A stretch of DNA of 62,214 bases from Streptomyces longispororuber (GTDB taxonomy: Bacteria > Actinomycetota > Actinomycetes > Streptomycetales > Streptomycetaceae), in the NCBI RefSeq assembly GCF_024448165.1, contig NZ_JAMOLN010000033.1, positions 1-62,214 on the forward strand. The letters run 5' to 3'. The notes under the pieces are model-generated. The model had not been told where the DNA came from, did not search any database, and saw nothing but the letters and a program-made list of their open reading frames with translations. Each line of letters opens with the position of its first letter. The stretch's first letter is position 1. This document shows positions 42,977-51,653 of this stretch, in pieces. The position numbers and the translations under genes are program-made.

Positions 42977-44055
42977 ACGGCGGCCTCCGCGAGCTCCGGG
43001 GCGTCGTCGGGGCAGTGCCAGCGGCCCAGGGACATCTCGGCCGTGATGCCGGGGCCGAAACCGGCGAGCAGGCCCCGCGCCGTGTGCGGCGCGCCGCCCT
43101 CGTCGAAGAGCCGGCGCAGTGCGTCGAGGACGACGGCGCTCGCGATGTTCCCGTACTCCGTGAGCGTCGCCCGGCTGAACCGGAAGGCGTCCGGCGGGAC
43201 TTGGAGGAACTTGCTGAGGTCGTCCAGGATGCGCGGGCCGCCCGCGTGGATGATGTAGAAGTCCAGCTCCGACGCGTTCCAGCCGTGCTGACCCGCCAGT
43301 TCCTTGAGCGCAGGCGCGAGGGGTTCCATGGTGGTCGGCACCCGCTTGTCCAGCATGAAGTGGAATCCCGTGGGGCGGACGTCGTACGCGATCCAGTCCT
43401 CGGTCTTCGGGATGAGGTACGAGCCGTTGCGCTCCAGCGCGATGCCCGTGCCGCCCCGGCCGCGCACCACGGCGGCGGCGACGCCGTCCCCGAAGAGGCC
43501 GTTCGACAGCAGCGAGCCGATCCCCAGATCGGTCGGCTGGTAGCACAGCGAGCAGAACTCGCAGGCCACGATCAGTGCGTTCGCCTCGGGGTAGGCGGTG
43601 CAGAAGTCGTGCGCCCGGTTCACCGCGGCCCCGCCCGCGGCGCAGCCCAGCTGGGCTATCGGTATCTGCCGGGTGTCGCTGGAGAAGTCCATCTCGTTGA
43701 TCAGCCAGGCCGTCAGCGACGGCATCATGAAGCCCGTGCACGACACGTAGATGATCACGTCGATGTCCTGGGTGCGGAGCTCCGCGTCGTCGAGCGCGCG
43801 CCGCACCACGGCCGGCACCCGGGCCTTCGCCTCCGCCGCGTAGAGCGCGTTGCGTTCGTCGAACCCCGGGTGCTTCAGCGTCTCCTCGATCGGCTGCACG
43901 AGGTGCCGGGTGCGCACCCCCGTGTTCTCGATCAGGCGCAGTGCCAGCGGGAGTTGGGGGTGGTCGGCATGTCGGGAACGTGCGAGAGCGAGAGTCTCCT
44001 CCATGGTGATGACATGTTCCGGAACGGAGACAGCGGGTCTGCACAAAGTCGCCAT
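42973..44055 (-). CDS. rppA: type III polyketide synthase, 1,3,6,8-tetrahydroxynaphthalene synthase
   Basis: This 360-residue chalcone-synthase-like enzyme condenses five malonyl-CoA to tetrahydroxynaphthalene. Catalytic residues align by position with RppA: Cys138 (QLGCAAGG), His270 (FYIIHAGGP) and Asn303 (EYGNIASAV). The start ATG 44055 fits RppA; a longer frame upstream reads an unrelated N-terminal extension. First gene of rppA-P450-cupin, all joined by 4-bp overlaps, which implies translational coupling for pigment formation. Confidence 0.95.
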   Translation of the reverse strand: MATLCRPAVSVPEHVITMEETLALARSRHADHPQLPLALRLIENTGVRTRHLVQPIEETLKHPGFDERNALYAAEAKARVPAVVRRALDDAELRTQDIDVIIYVSCTGFMMPSLTAWLINEMDFSSDTRQIPIAQLGCAAGGAAVNRAHDFCTAYPEANALIVACEFCSLCYQPTDLGIGSLLSNGLFGDGVAAAVVRGRGGTGIALERNGSYLIPKTEDWIAYDVRPTGFHFMLDKRVPTTMEPLAPALKELAGQHGWNASELDFYIIHAGGPRILDDLSKFLQVPPDAFRFSRATLTEYGNIASAVVLDALRRLFDEGGAPHTARGLLAGFGPGITAEMSLGRWHCPDDAPELAEAAV

Positions 44056-44092
44056 GAGCCTGCGCCTTCTGGTCGCCCCCCGGCTGAAGGTG

Positions 44093-44112
44093 CCTCCCTT
44101 GATGAAGGGAGG
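44093..44112 (-). promoter_or_regulatory. hairpin/dyad in the rppA leader
   Basis: CCTCCCTT-gatg-AAGGGAGG is a perfect 8-bp inverted repeat about 38 bp upstream of the rppA start. It can be extended with mismatches by GGTG/CACC. It could be an operator, or a hairpin in the leader RNA affecting expression of the pigment operon. Confidence 0.45.
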
Positions 44113-44193
44113 TTCACCCACGATCACCCGCCGCGCGCCGTTCGTCCCGTCGGACTACTCCATGCCGGTCGTGCGGCGGGCACCTTCGCGCCG

Positions 44194-45492
44194 CTACTCC
44201 TCGCCCGTTCCCAACGCTGTGGCCAGCGCTGACGCGGGATCCGACGCAGCGGGGCCCGCCGGCGCCCAGCGGCCCCGCTCCTTGCGGTAGGGCCACCAGC
44301 GCCCGTCGCGGCCCAGGCGCAGCTGGGCGTCCGTGCCCGGGGCGGTCCAGCGGCCGCGGGTGGCCCTGAGGGCGGGCCGCTCGTCCGCGTCCCAGGCCGC
44401 CTCCAGCGCCGCACGCGCGCGTGCGGCGGATTCCGCGTCCGGGATCCACTCCTCCTCCAGGACGCGGAGCGCGGCGACGCCCCCGTGCTCCCAGGCGCGC
44501 GCGGCCAGGGCCAGGCCCTCCCGGTCCCGGCCCGAGCCCTGGGCGAGCCGTGCCGCGACCTTCCGGTCCGGTGCCGCCGCGGCCAGCCGGGCGGCGTCCT
44601 GCGAGGTGGTCAACTCCGGCCAGGGAGAGCGCTGTTCGTGGCCCGGGGCGAGCGCGTCCGTGAGGAGCCGGTGGGCCTCGGCGGCCGCCTGCGCCCCGAG
44701 GAAGCCCAGGGCGGCCACGTCGGTCCCCGCGGGCGCGGGCTTCTCCGTGTCCAGCGACGGCGGCTCCCCGGGCTCCGCCGGCGGCCCGGGAGGAGCCGGC
44801 AGCGGGGGCAGCACGACCGCGGACGCGTACGCCTCCGCCGCGTCCATGCCCTCGGCCGTCCGGGACGGCGCGGCCGGTTCGGCACGGGCGGCGCTGCGTA
44901 CCTGCAGCTCGTCCAGGAGAGCCCGCTCGCCGCGCCCGCGCAGCAGGAGCAGCACGAACGGGTCCTGGTCCAGGAGACGGGCCAGCTGATAGCTCAGGGC
45001 CGCCGTGTGTGCGCAGTGGTCCCAGGCGTCGCAGTCGCACGACGGTTCCAGGTCACCGATGCCCGGCAGGAGTTCCACCCCGGCCGCCGCCGCGTCCTCC
45101 ACCAGGTGCGGGGGCATGTCCCGGTCCAGGAGCGCCGCGATGTGGCCGGCCCGCTCGGCGGCCATGCCGAGGAAGCGGTCCCAGTCGTCCTCGTCGAGCC
45201 GCTGCAGCAGCACGTCGGAACGGTGCTGGACGCCGCCCCGGTCCTGAACCACCGCGGTGATCCGGCCGGGCCGCACCGACACCGCGCCGACCGCCCCGGA
45301 CCGGGCCAGCCTGCGGCCCGCCTTGAGCTGCGCCAGATCGAGCGCCGTGTCCTCCAGCGCCTTCAGCCAGGCCTGGCCCCACCAGGTCCGGGCGAAGCCC
45401 CGGCCCTGGGCGGGCGGCAGCGCGGCGAACGTGCGTTCCTGCGCGTCGTCGCCCTCGAAGGGCGCCTCGTGCTCGTCGTACAGGTCACTCAT
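44194..45492 (-). CDS. SWIM zinc-finger protein
   Basis: This 432-residue protein begins with an acidic head, then FARTWWGQAWLKALED typical of bacterial SWIM proteins. The SWIM finger is CDCDAWDHCAH (C-x-C-x4-C-x-H, about residues 150-162), followed by helical LSYQLARLLDQDPFVLLLLRG. The C-terminal part is Ala/Pro-rich with several Trp. It is translationally coupled to the SNF2 gene (4-bp overlap), a pair conserved in actinobacteria and possibly forming a DNA-translocating complex. Its exact function is unknown. Confidence 0.88.
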   Translation of the reverse strand: MSDLYDEHEAPFEGDDAQERTFAALPPAQGRGFARTWWGQAWLKALEDTALDLAQLKAGRRLARSGAVGAVSVRPGRITAVVQDRGGVQHRSDVLLQRLDEDDWDRFLGMAAERAGHIAALLDRDMPPHLVEDAAAAGVELLPGIGDLEPSCDCDAWDHCAHTAALSYQLARLLDQDPFVLLLLRGRGERALLDELQVRSAARAEPAAPSRTAEGMDAAEAYASAVVLPPLPAPPGPPAEPGEPPSLDTEKPAPAGTDVAALGFLGAQAAAEAHRLLTDALAPGHEQRSPWPELTTSQDAARLAAAAPDRKVAARLAQGSGRDREGLALAARAWEHGGVAALRVLEEEWIPDAESAARARAALEAAWDADERPALRATRGRWTAPGTDAQLRLGRDGRWWPYRKERGRWAPAGPAASDPASALATALGTGEE

Positions 45493-48299
45493 CGGGCGCC
45501 CCCTCGCAGCTCGACCAGATCGGCCAGATCGGCATCGCTCAGTTCCGTCAGGGCCGCCTCGCCCGCCCCGAGGACGGCGTCCGCCAGTTCCCGCTTGCGG
45601 ACCAGCATCTCCGCGATGCGGTCCTCGATCGTGCCCTCCGCGATCAGCCGGTGCACCTGCACGGGCCGGGTCTGCCCGATCCGGTACGCGCGGTCGGTGG
45701 CCTGCGCCTCGACCGCCGGGTTCCACCAGCGGTCGTAGTGGACGACGTGCTCCGCGCGCGTGAGGTTGAGACCGGTGCCCGCCGCCTTCAGGGAGAGCAG
45801 GAAGACCGGCACCGCACCGTCCTGGAACCGCTGCACCATGGCCTCGCGCTCCGCCACCGGGGTCCCTCCGTGCAGGAACTGCGTGGGTACGCCCCGGGCC
45901 GCCAGGTGCCGCTCCACCAGGCGGGCCATCTGCACGTACTGGGTGAAGACCAGCACGCTCGCGTCCTCGGCCAGGATGGTGTCCAGGAGCTCGTCGAGCA
46001 GCTCCAGCTTTCCCGAGCGGCCGCCGATGCGCGGCTTGTCCTCCTTGAGGTACTGCGCGGGGTGGTTGCAGATCTGCTTGAGGGCCGTGAGCAGCTTGAC
46101 GATGAGGCCTCGCCGCTCGAAACCGTCCGCTCCGGAGATCTCCGCCAGCGTCTCGCGCACCACGGCTTCGTAGAGGCCGGTCTGCTCCTTGGTGAGCGAC
46201 ACCGCCCGGTCGGTCTCGGTCTTGGGCGGCAGTTCGGGTGCGATCCCGGGGTCCGACTTGCGGCGCCGCAGCAGGAAGGGCTTCACGAGCCGTGCCAGCC
46301 GGTCCGCCGCGGCCGGGTCCTTGCCGCCCTCCACGGCCTGGGCGTAGCGCGTCCGGAACGTGCCGAGCCGGCCCAGCAGGCCGGGCGTGGTCCAGTCGAG
46401 GATCGCCCACAGCTCGGACAGGTTGTTCTCCACCGGGGTGCCGGTGAGCGCCACGCGCGCGCGGGCGCCGATGGTGCGCAGTTCCCTGGCCGTCGCCGAG
46501 TACGGGTTCTTCACGTGCTGCGCCTCGTCGGTGACCACCAGACCCCAGGCGACGGCTGCCAGTTGGGCCGCGTCCAGGCGCATCGTGCCGTACGTGGTGA
46601 GGACGAACTCCCCGTCGGCCAGGTCGACCAGGGAGCGGCGTCCGCCGTGGAAGCGGCGCACCGGGGTGCCCGGGGCGAACTTCTCGATCTCGCGCTGCCA
46701 GTTGCCCATCAGCGACGTCGGGCAGACCACGAGGGTGGGCCCCGCGGTCTCCGGTGCGGTCTGCCGGTGCAGGTGGAGCGAGATCAGCGTGATCGTCTTG
46801 CCGAGGCCCATGTCGTCGGCGAGGCAGGCGCCCAGTCCGAGGGACGTCATCCGGGCCAGCCAGTTCAGGCCCCGCAGCTGGTAGTCGCGCAGTTCGGCGG
46901 CGAGTGCGGCCGGCTGGCCGACCGGCTCCATGCCCTCCGGGTCCGCGAGGCGGTCCCGCAGCCCCGTCAGCCAGCCACTGGGACGGACCTCGACCTGGCG
47001 GCCGTCGACCTCCGTGGAGCCCGTCAGAACGGCGCTGAGCGCGTCGACCGGGGTGAGCTTGCGGTCCTGGTGGGCGCGGGCGCGCCGGGCCTCGCCGGGA
47101 TCGACGAGCACCCACTGGTCGCGCAGCCGCACCACCGGCCGGTTCGACTCGGCGAGCCGGTCCAGCTCCGCGCGGCTCAACTCCTGGTCACCGAGGGCGA
47201 ACGACCAGTCGAACGCCAGCAGTGCGTCGGCCGACAGGAACGACGGCGCGTCCGACGAGGCCCGGTCGGGCCCCTCGTCCTCCGGCGGTCCGATCACCGC
47301 GCGGGCCGTCAGCTTGCGGGCCAGCTCCCTGGGCCAGTGCACCTCGACGCCGGCCGCGGACAGCAGCCGCGCGCCCTCCCCGAGCAGCTCGGTGACCTCC
47401 TCGTCCGCCAGCTCGATGGCGTCCGGGACGCTCGCCGAGAGCAGGGGCGTCAGCGGCGCCCACGCGCGCGCCGCCCGCCGCAGCGCGAGGAGGGCGTCCA
47501 TGCGGGCACGGGCGCCGAAGGCCCGGGCCGCGTCGCCCGGGTCGCCCGCGCCCGCCCACACCTCCGCCGCGTCCGCGACCAGGGCGGGATCGCTGACGCT
47601 GTGCATCTGCAGGACGGCGCGGAACGGCAGCCGGGTCTCGTCTTCGGTGGCCTGGGCAAGACCGGGCACCTCCACGCGCAGCGAGACGCGGACGCCTGCG
47701 TCGTGCCCCGCCGCGACGTCACCCGCCCACGGACGCAGCTCGGGCACGCGCTGCGGAGCCCGGGCCGCGAACGCCGGGGTGCCCGTGGCGAGCGCGGCGG
47801 CGGGGGAGCGCGGCAGGGTGTCGGCCACGGCGTCGAGGAAGGCGCGCAGCAGTGGCTCGGGCGCGTGCAGCCGCAGCGGTGTGTGCCCCTCCAGGGGTGC
47901 GGCGTGCGCCTCGGGCGGCATCGCGGCGGCCAGCTCGCGCACCCGCTCCAGGTCCTCGGCGCGCAGCGGTCCCGCCCGCCACGCGTCGTGGTCCTGGCCG
48001 CTCACGCCGGGCAGCAGCAGCCCGCGCGCGGCGAGTTGGAGCGCGAGCAGCGCGGCGGCGCCCCAGAAGGCCGTCGTCGGGTCGGCGTGCGCGGCGGCCC
48101 GCGCGCGCGTGAGCACCGGCAACGCCGCACGCACCGGCACGGCGACCGCCGGGACGGTCACGAGCTCGACACCGTCCTCGCCGGGCAGGGCCAGCGCCAG
48201 GTCGACGCGGGCGCCCGCCTGGAGGAGAGGCGGTTCGCCGCCTTCGGGGCGCCAGAAGGTGACGGTCGAGGTGCGGGCCGGGTCGCCGGGTGTGAACAC
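45489..48299 (-). CDS. SNF2-family DEAD/DEAH helicase
   Basis: This 936-residue protein has a long N-terminal region (residues 1-430) that I do not recognise, then a SNF2 ATPase: DDMGLGKTITLI (Walker A), VCPTSLMGNWQRE, DEAQHVKN (DEAQ box), ALTGTPVENNLSELW, and helicase C motifs VLVFTQYVQMARL, LSLKAAGTGLNLTRAEHVVHYDRWWNP and AYRIGQTRPVQVHRL. The start GTG 48299 is the only listed start codon; the frame stays open about 60 bp further upstream, with similarity-like residues but without ATG/GTG/TTG. Role: probable chromatin or repair translocase with the SWIM partner. Confidence 0.9.
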   Translation of the reverse strand: MFTPGDPARTSTVTFWRPEGGEPPLLQAGARVDLALALPGEDGVELVTVPAVAVPVRAALPVLTRARAAAHADPTTAFWGAAALLALQLAARGLLLPGVSGQDHDAWRAGPLRAEDLERVRELAAAMPPEAHAAPLEGHTPLRLHAPEPLLRAFLDAVADTLPRSPAAALATGTPAFAARAPQRVPELRPWAGDVAAGHDAGVRVSLRVEVPGLAQATEDETRLPFRAVLQMHSVSDPALVADAAEVWAGAGDPGDAARAFGARARMDALLALRRAARAWAPLTPLLSASVPDAIELADEEVTELLGEGARLLSAAGVEVHWPRELARKLTARAVIGPPEDEGPDRASSDAPSFLSADALLAFDWSFALGDQELSRAELDRLAESNRPVVRLRDQWVLVDPGEARRARAHQDRKLTPVDALSAVLTGSTEVDGRQVEVRPSGWLTGLRDRLADPEGMEPVGQPAALAAELRDYQLRGLNWLARMTSLGLGACLADDMGLGKTITLISLHLHRQTAPETAGPTLVVCPTSLMGNWQREIEKFAPGTPVRRFHGGRRSLVDLADGEFVLTTYGTMRLDAAQLAAVAWGLVVTDEAQHVKNPYSATARELRTIGARARVALTGTPVENNLSELWAILDWTTPGLLGRLGTFRTRYAQAVEGGKDPAAADRLARLVKPFLLRRRKSDPGIAPELPPKTETDRAVSLTKEQTGLYEAVVRETLAEISGADGFERRGLIVKLLTALKQICNHPAQYLKEDKPRIGGRSGKLELLDELLDTILAEDASVLVFTQYVQMARLVERHLAARGVPTQFLHGGTPVAEREAMVQRFQDGAVPVFLLSLKAAGTGLNLTRAEHVVHYDRWWNPAVEAQATDRAYRIGQTRPVQVHRLIAEGTIEDRIAEMLVRKRELADAVLGAGEAALTELSDADLADLVELRGGAR

Positions 48300-48639
48300 G
48301 GCGCAGCACCGTGCGAGTTCGGACGTCTCTGACGGGGTGGGTGCGGGATGCGTGTGCTCGGAGATGGCAGCTTCCTCGTATTCATCAAACTTGACTACTC
48401 GCCCTGGAGGCGCCGAGAGTACACCGCCCGACCTGCCGGACGGACTCCTTCAAGTCGTGATCCGAATCACCCCACCCCTAAGGGTGTAGCTAACCCCCCA
48501 CCCGGAGCGGGGGAGCCCCCTTCCGTAGTCGGGTGGTGGCGCCATGGTCCGCCAAGGTCCCTGATCCATACGTTCTTTGAGGTCGGGCGACGCGTAGCCC
48601 GTCGCTTCGCTCCCGCCCACCACAGACCGGAGAACCGTC
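48300..48639. other. spacer between the helicase and desaturase genes
   Basis: These 340 bp separate the divergent SNF2 and desaturase genes. The first 60 bp continue the helicase frame without a standard start codon. The remainder holds a CCCCC/GGGGG dyad around 48493-48513 and an AT-richer patch near 48370-48400, both possibly promoter-related. No ORF or RNA is recognised. Confidence 0.4.
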
Positions 48640-49707
48640 ATGTCCTTGGCCGTCGGAGCCGCCCCGGACCGCACCGCAGACGCCGCCGCACGGCCGTCCC
48701 CGCCCGAGACGGGCAGCGAGTTCACCCCGCTCCTGAAGGCCGTCAAGGGGCAGGGGCTGCTCGACCGCCGAAACGGCTGGTACGCCCGCACCATCGCCGT
48801 CAACGCCCTCGCCCTGGCCGGCGTCGTCACCGGCATGGCCCTCATCGGCGGCTCGTGGTGGGTGCTCGCCCTCGCCCCCGTCCTGGCGGTCCTGTGCGCG
48901 CGCACGGCGTTCATCGGCCACGACGCGGGCCACGCCCAGATCACCGCCGACCGCGCCACCAGCCGGCTGATCGGACTGATCCACGGAAACCTGCTGCTGG
49001 GCATGAGTTACGCGTGGTGGAACGACAAGCACAACCGTCACCACGCCAACCCGAACCACATCGAGAAGGACCCCGACGTCGCCGCCGACGTCCTGGTCTT
49101 CACCAGCAAGCAGGCCGCCACCCGCTCCGGCTTCCGCGGCTGGCTCACCCGCCACCAGGCCTGGCTCTTCTTCCCGCTCACCCTGCTGGAGGGCCTCGCC
49201 CTGAAGGTGTCCGGGTTCCGGGACCTGCGGCGCCAGTCGGGGCGCGAGCGCGCCGTGGAGGCCGCCTTCCTCGTCGCCCACGTCGTCGGCTACCTCGCCC
49301 TGCTCCTGACCACCATGCCGCTGGGGCACGCCCTCGCCTTCGCCGCGATCCACCAGGCCCTGTTCGGACTGCACCTCGGGATGGCGTTCGCCCCCAACCA
49401 CAAGGGCATGGAGATGCCCGACCCGGACGGCGAGAAGTGGGGCCACCTGCGCCGCCAGGTCCTCACCTCGCGCAACATCAAGGGCGGCGCCCTGACCGAC
49501 TGGTTCCTCGGCGGCCTCAACTACCAGATCGAGCACCACCTCTTCCCGAGCATGCCCCGCCCGCACCTGCGGCTCGCGCAGCCCATGGTGAAGGAGCACT
49601 GCCGCACCCTGGGCATCCCCTTCACGGAGACCGGGCTCGTCGACTCCTACCGCCAGGCGCTGCGGCACATGTATGAAGTGGGAGAGCCCCTGCGGGCCGA
49701 CATCTGA
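48640..49707 (+). CDS. acyl-CoA/acyl-lipid fatty acid desaturase
   Basis: This 355-residue membrane desaturase has four to five helices and three His boxes: FIGHDAGHAQI, WWNDKHNRHHANPNHIEKDPD and NYQIEHHLFPSMPRPHL. The third box with Q replacing the first His (QIEHH) is typical of front-end-like or DesA-type enzymes in actinobacteria. It starts at ATG 48640 without a strong Shine-Dalgarno (CGGAGAACC, spacing 6). It introduces a double bond to adjust membrane fluidity. Confidence 0.93.
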   Translation: MSLAVGAAPDRTADAAARPSPPETGSEFTPLLKAVKGQGLLDRRNGWYARTIAVNALALAGVVTGMALIGGSWWVLALAPVLAVLCARTAFIGHDAGHAQITADRATSRLIGLIHGNLLLGMSYAWWNDKHNRHHANPNHIEKDPDVAADVLVFTSKQAATRSGFRGWLTRHQAWLFFPLTLLEGLALKVSGFRDLRRQSGRERAVEAAFLVAHVVGYLALLLTTMPLGHALAFAAIHQALFGLHLGMAFAPNHKGMEMPDPDGEKWGHLRRQVLTSRNIKGGALTDWFLGGLNYQIEHHLFPSMPRPHLRLAQPMVKEHCRTLGIPFTETGLVDSYRQALRHMYEVGEPLRADI

Positions 49708-49754
49708 GGCGCCCGCCGGTGGTGGTACTCCGCACCAGAGGTATCTCGAGGGCG

Positions 49755-49798
49755 CGGGATCAGGGTCTTGGGCACGGGATCAGGGTCTTATCAGGGTC
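49755..49798. repeat. short direct repeats
   Basis: CGGGATCAGGGTCTT occurs at 49755-49769 and again at 49775-49789, with a partial third copy (ATCAGGGTC) at 49790-49798. The repeats lie in the 190-bp spacer after the desaturase gene and have no evident function. Confidence 0.75.
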
Positions 49799-49820
49799 GC
49801 GCGCAGGAACCGTGGACCCC

Positions 49821-49854
49821 GCGGGCCCGTTTCCCACTAAAGAGGCGGGCCCGC
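49821..49854 (+). terminator. possible terminator hairpin after the desaturase gene
   Basis: GCGGGCCC (49821-49828) pairs perfectly with 49847-49854 across an 18-nt loop, about 110 bp beyond the desaturase stop. Confidence 0.4.
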
Positions 49855-49897
49855 CCCACACAGCCGAGGGCGAGCCGCCCCGAAGGAGGCCACACAC

Positions 49898-50080
49898 ATG
49901 TCGAGGAACGCGAAGATCGCCGCGGGAGGCGTGGCGGCCGGACTCATCCTGCTGATCTGGCTGCCCTGGTGGGCGGCCCTGCTCATCGTGCTGGGCGCGC
50001 CCACCGCGGCGTACCTGATGCTCGACCCCTCGCAGCGGCGCAGGCTCCGCCGCGTCACCCGCAAGGAACTGGGACGCTAG
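49898..50080 (+). CDS. small membrane protein, unknown
   Basis: This 60-residue protein has two adjacent hydrophobic segments (GGVAAGLILLIWLPWWAALLI and VLGAPTAAYLML) and a very basic tail (SQRRRLRRVTRKELGR). The start ATG 49898 follows AAGGAGG at good spacing. It probably spans the membrane with a cytoplasmic basic tail. I do not recognise a family. A 9-bp tandem repeat begins right after its stop. Confidence 0.65.
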   Translation: MSRNAKIAAGGVAAGLILLIWLPWWAALLIVLGAPTAAYLMLDPSQRRRLRRVTRKELGR

Positions 50081-50081
50081 C

Positions 50082-50135
50082 GCGGGCGACACGGGCGACA
50101 CGGGCGACACGGGCGACACGGGCGACACGGGCGGC
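50082..50135. repeat. 9-bp tandem repeat, six units
   Basis: The unit ACGGGCGAC is repeated four times exactly at 50091-50126, flanked by one-mismatch units at 50082-50090 and 50127-50135. It lies between the small membrane-protein stop and the convergent esterase-like gene. Such a repeat can change copy number by slippage without affecting either coding frame. Confidence 0.9.
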
Positions 50136-50164
50136 CGGGCAGGCGCCGTCGGTGTGCACGGGGC

Positions 50165-51541
50165 CTAGGACGTCCTGACCGAGCAGGAGTTGATCACGTC
50201 ACCGCCCGCGGGCCGCTCGACGGTGTGGTCCGCGGGCGGTCGCGTGCCGTCCTCGACCCAGCGGGTGAGCACCCCGAAGGCGTCCCGGTAGCACGGCAGG
50301 ATCGGCCGCAGCCGGTCCGGATAGGTGTCGTACAGGCCGTCGGTGTGCGTGCCGTCCTGGACCGTGTACGTCCGGTGCAGGCCGCCGCGCCCCTGGGCGG
50401 CAGTCATGCGTGCGTACACGTCCGCGTCCGCCGCGATGGGCAGCAGGGTGTCCAGATCGCCCTGGAGCGTGAGCAGCGGCCTGCCGATCCGCCCGGTCAG
50501 GGCCACGCGCTCGACGGCCCGGTGCACCGACGCGGGGCGGGCGGCGTAGTCGTAGGCCGCGTCCGACGCGCACGGGGCGAGCATCTCGTCGACCGTCGAA
50601 CCGGCCGACGTACCGGGACAGTTCCGGTCGTACGCCGGGTCGAACTCGGCGCGGTACACCTTCTGCGTGAGACCCCAGTACGCCTTCTGGTGGTACGGCC
50701 ACAGGAACTCCGAGCCACGGGCGAAACCGGCCGCGTACATGGCGTCGGCGTCGGCCCGGCCCTGGCCGAGCGCCACCGCCGTCGGCAAGGAGGTGAGCAG
50801 GTTCGGGCCGTCCGCCGTCCACAGGACGCCCTCCCAGTCGACGCCGCCGTCGTACAGCTCCGGATGGTTCTCCAACTGCCAGCGCGTGAGGTACCCGGCA
50901 TTGGAGATGCCCGTCATGTACGTGTGCCGTGGCGCCTTCCCGTAGCGGGCGGCGACCGCCTTCCGGGCGGCACGGGTGAGCTGGGTGGTGCGGGTGTTCC
51001 ACTCGGCGACGGCGTCCCCGGGGCGGGTGCCGTCGCGGTAGAAGTCCGGCCCCGTGTTGCCCTTGTCCGTGGCCGCGTACGCGTAACCCTGGGCGAGGAC
51101 CCGGTCGGAGATCGCCGTGTCGGTCGCGTACTGCTTCCGGTTGCCCGGCGACGCGGTCACCACCAGGCCGCCGTTCCAGTGGTCGGGAAGGCGGATCACG
51201 AACTGGGAGTCGTGGTTCCAGCCGTGGGTGGTGTTCGTGCGGGAGCCGTCACGGAAGTAGCCGTCGATCTGCAGGCCCGGCACACCGGACGGGTTCCGGG
51301 TGCCCTTGGCCGTGAGGCCGGCCTGGTCGGCCAGGTCCGTGTACGGGGTGCCGGTGAGGCCCGACGTCGTCAGGTCGTCCAGACAGGCGCGCTGCTGGAA
51401 CGCGGCGCCCGGCACGCGCGCGTGCTCCTGACGCGCGCACGGCGGTGCGGCCCCGTCCGCCGCACCGGCCGACTGTGGCCCAGAAGCGGCCAGGGCCACC
51501 AGCAGGGTGGCCAACAGGGGAACGGTTCTGGGCGTGCGCAT
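50165..51541 (-). CDS. secreted tannase/feruloyl esterase-like hydrolase
   Basis: This 458-residue protein has a signal peptide (residues 1-27: MRTPRTVPLLATLLVALAASG, cleavage near AGA). It has an alpha/beta hydrolase core with YAYAATDKGNTG, the nucleophile region TYMTGISNAGYLTRWQLENHPELYDG (GISNAG as GxSxxG) and a C-terminal HTDGLYD carrying a probable catalytic His. The large WEGVLW insertion and Cys pairs (CARQ... ; NCPGTS; PCAS; SCSV) resemble tannase/feruloyl esterase and oligomer hydrolase families. Substrate unknown. Confidence 0.7.
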   Translation of the reverse strand: MRTPRTVPLLATLLVALAASGPQSAGAADGAAPPCARQEHARVPGAAFQQRACLDDLTTSGLTGTPYTDLADQAGLTAKGTRNPSGVPGLQIDGYFRDGSRTNTTHGWNHDSQFVIRLPDHWNGGLVVTASPGNRKQYATDTAISDRVLAQGYAYAATDKGNTGPDFYRDGTRPGDAVAEWNTRTTQLTRAARKAVAARYGKAPRHTYMTGISNAGYLTRWQLENHPELYDGGVDWEGVLWTADGPNLLTSLPTAVALGQGRADADAMYAAGFARGSEFLWPYHQKAYWGLTQKVYRAEFDPAYDRNCPGTSAGSTVDEMLAPCASDAAYDYAARPASVHRAVERVALTGRIGRPLLTLQGDLDTLLPIAADADVYARMTAAQGRGGLHRTYTVQDGTHTDGLYDTYPDRLRPILPCYRDAFGVLTRWVEDGTRPPADHTVERPAGGDVINSCSVRTS

Positions 51542-51653
51542 GGAGCGGCCTCCTTCAGGCGGGGAGAAGAGGCCTCATCGTGGGGCGGGAAACCGCGCGT
51601 ACCTATGGGTTGGAGCCACATGGGACATCAACGCCCTATGTGGCAAGGGTCGT

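Noticed and set aside
45651..48332. 893-codon plus-strand frame opposite the SNF2 helicase
   Set aside because: Composition is His/Arg/Gln-rich and motif-free, while the minus strand encodes all helicase motifs.
48300..48360. Upstream extension of the SNF2 helicase as part of its CDS
   Set aside because: The frame is open but has no ATG, GTG or TTG; kept as a finding rather than annotated coding sequence.
50082..50135. Possible CRISPR array
   Set aside because: Units are contiguous 9-bp repeats with no spacers, and no cas genes lie nearby.
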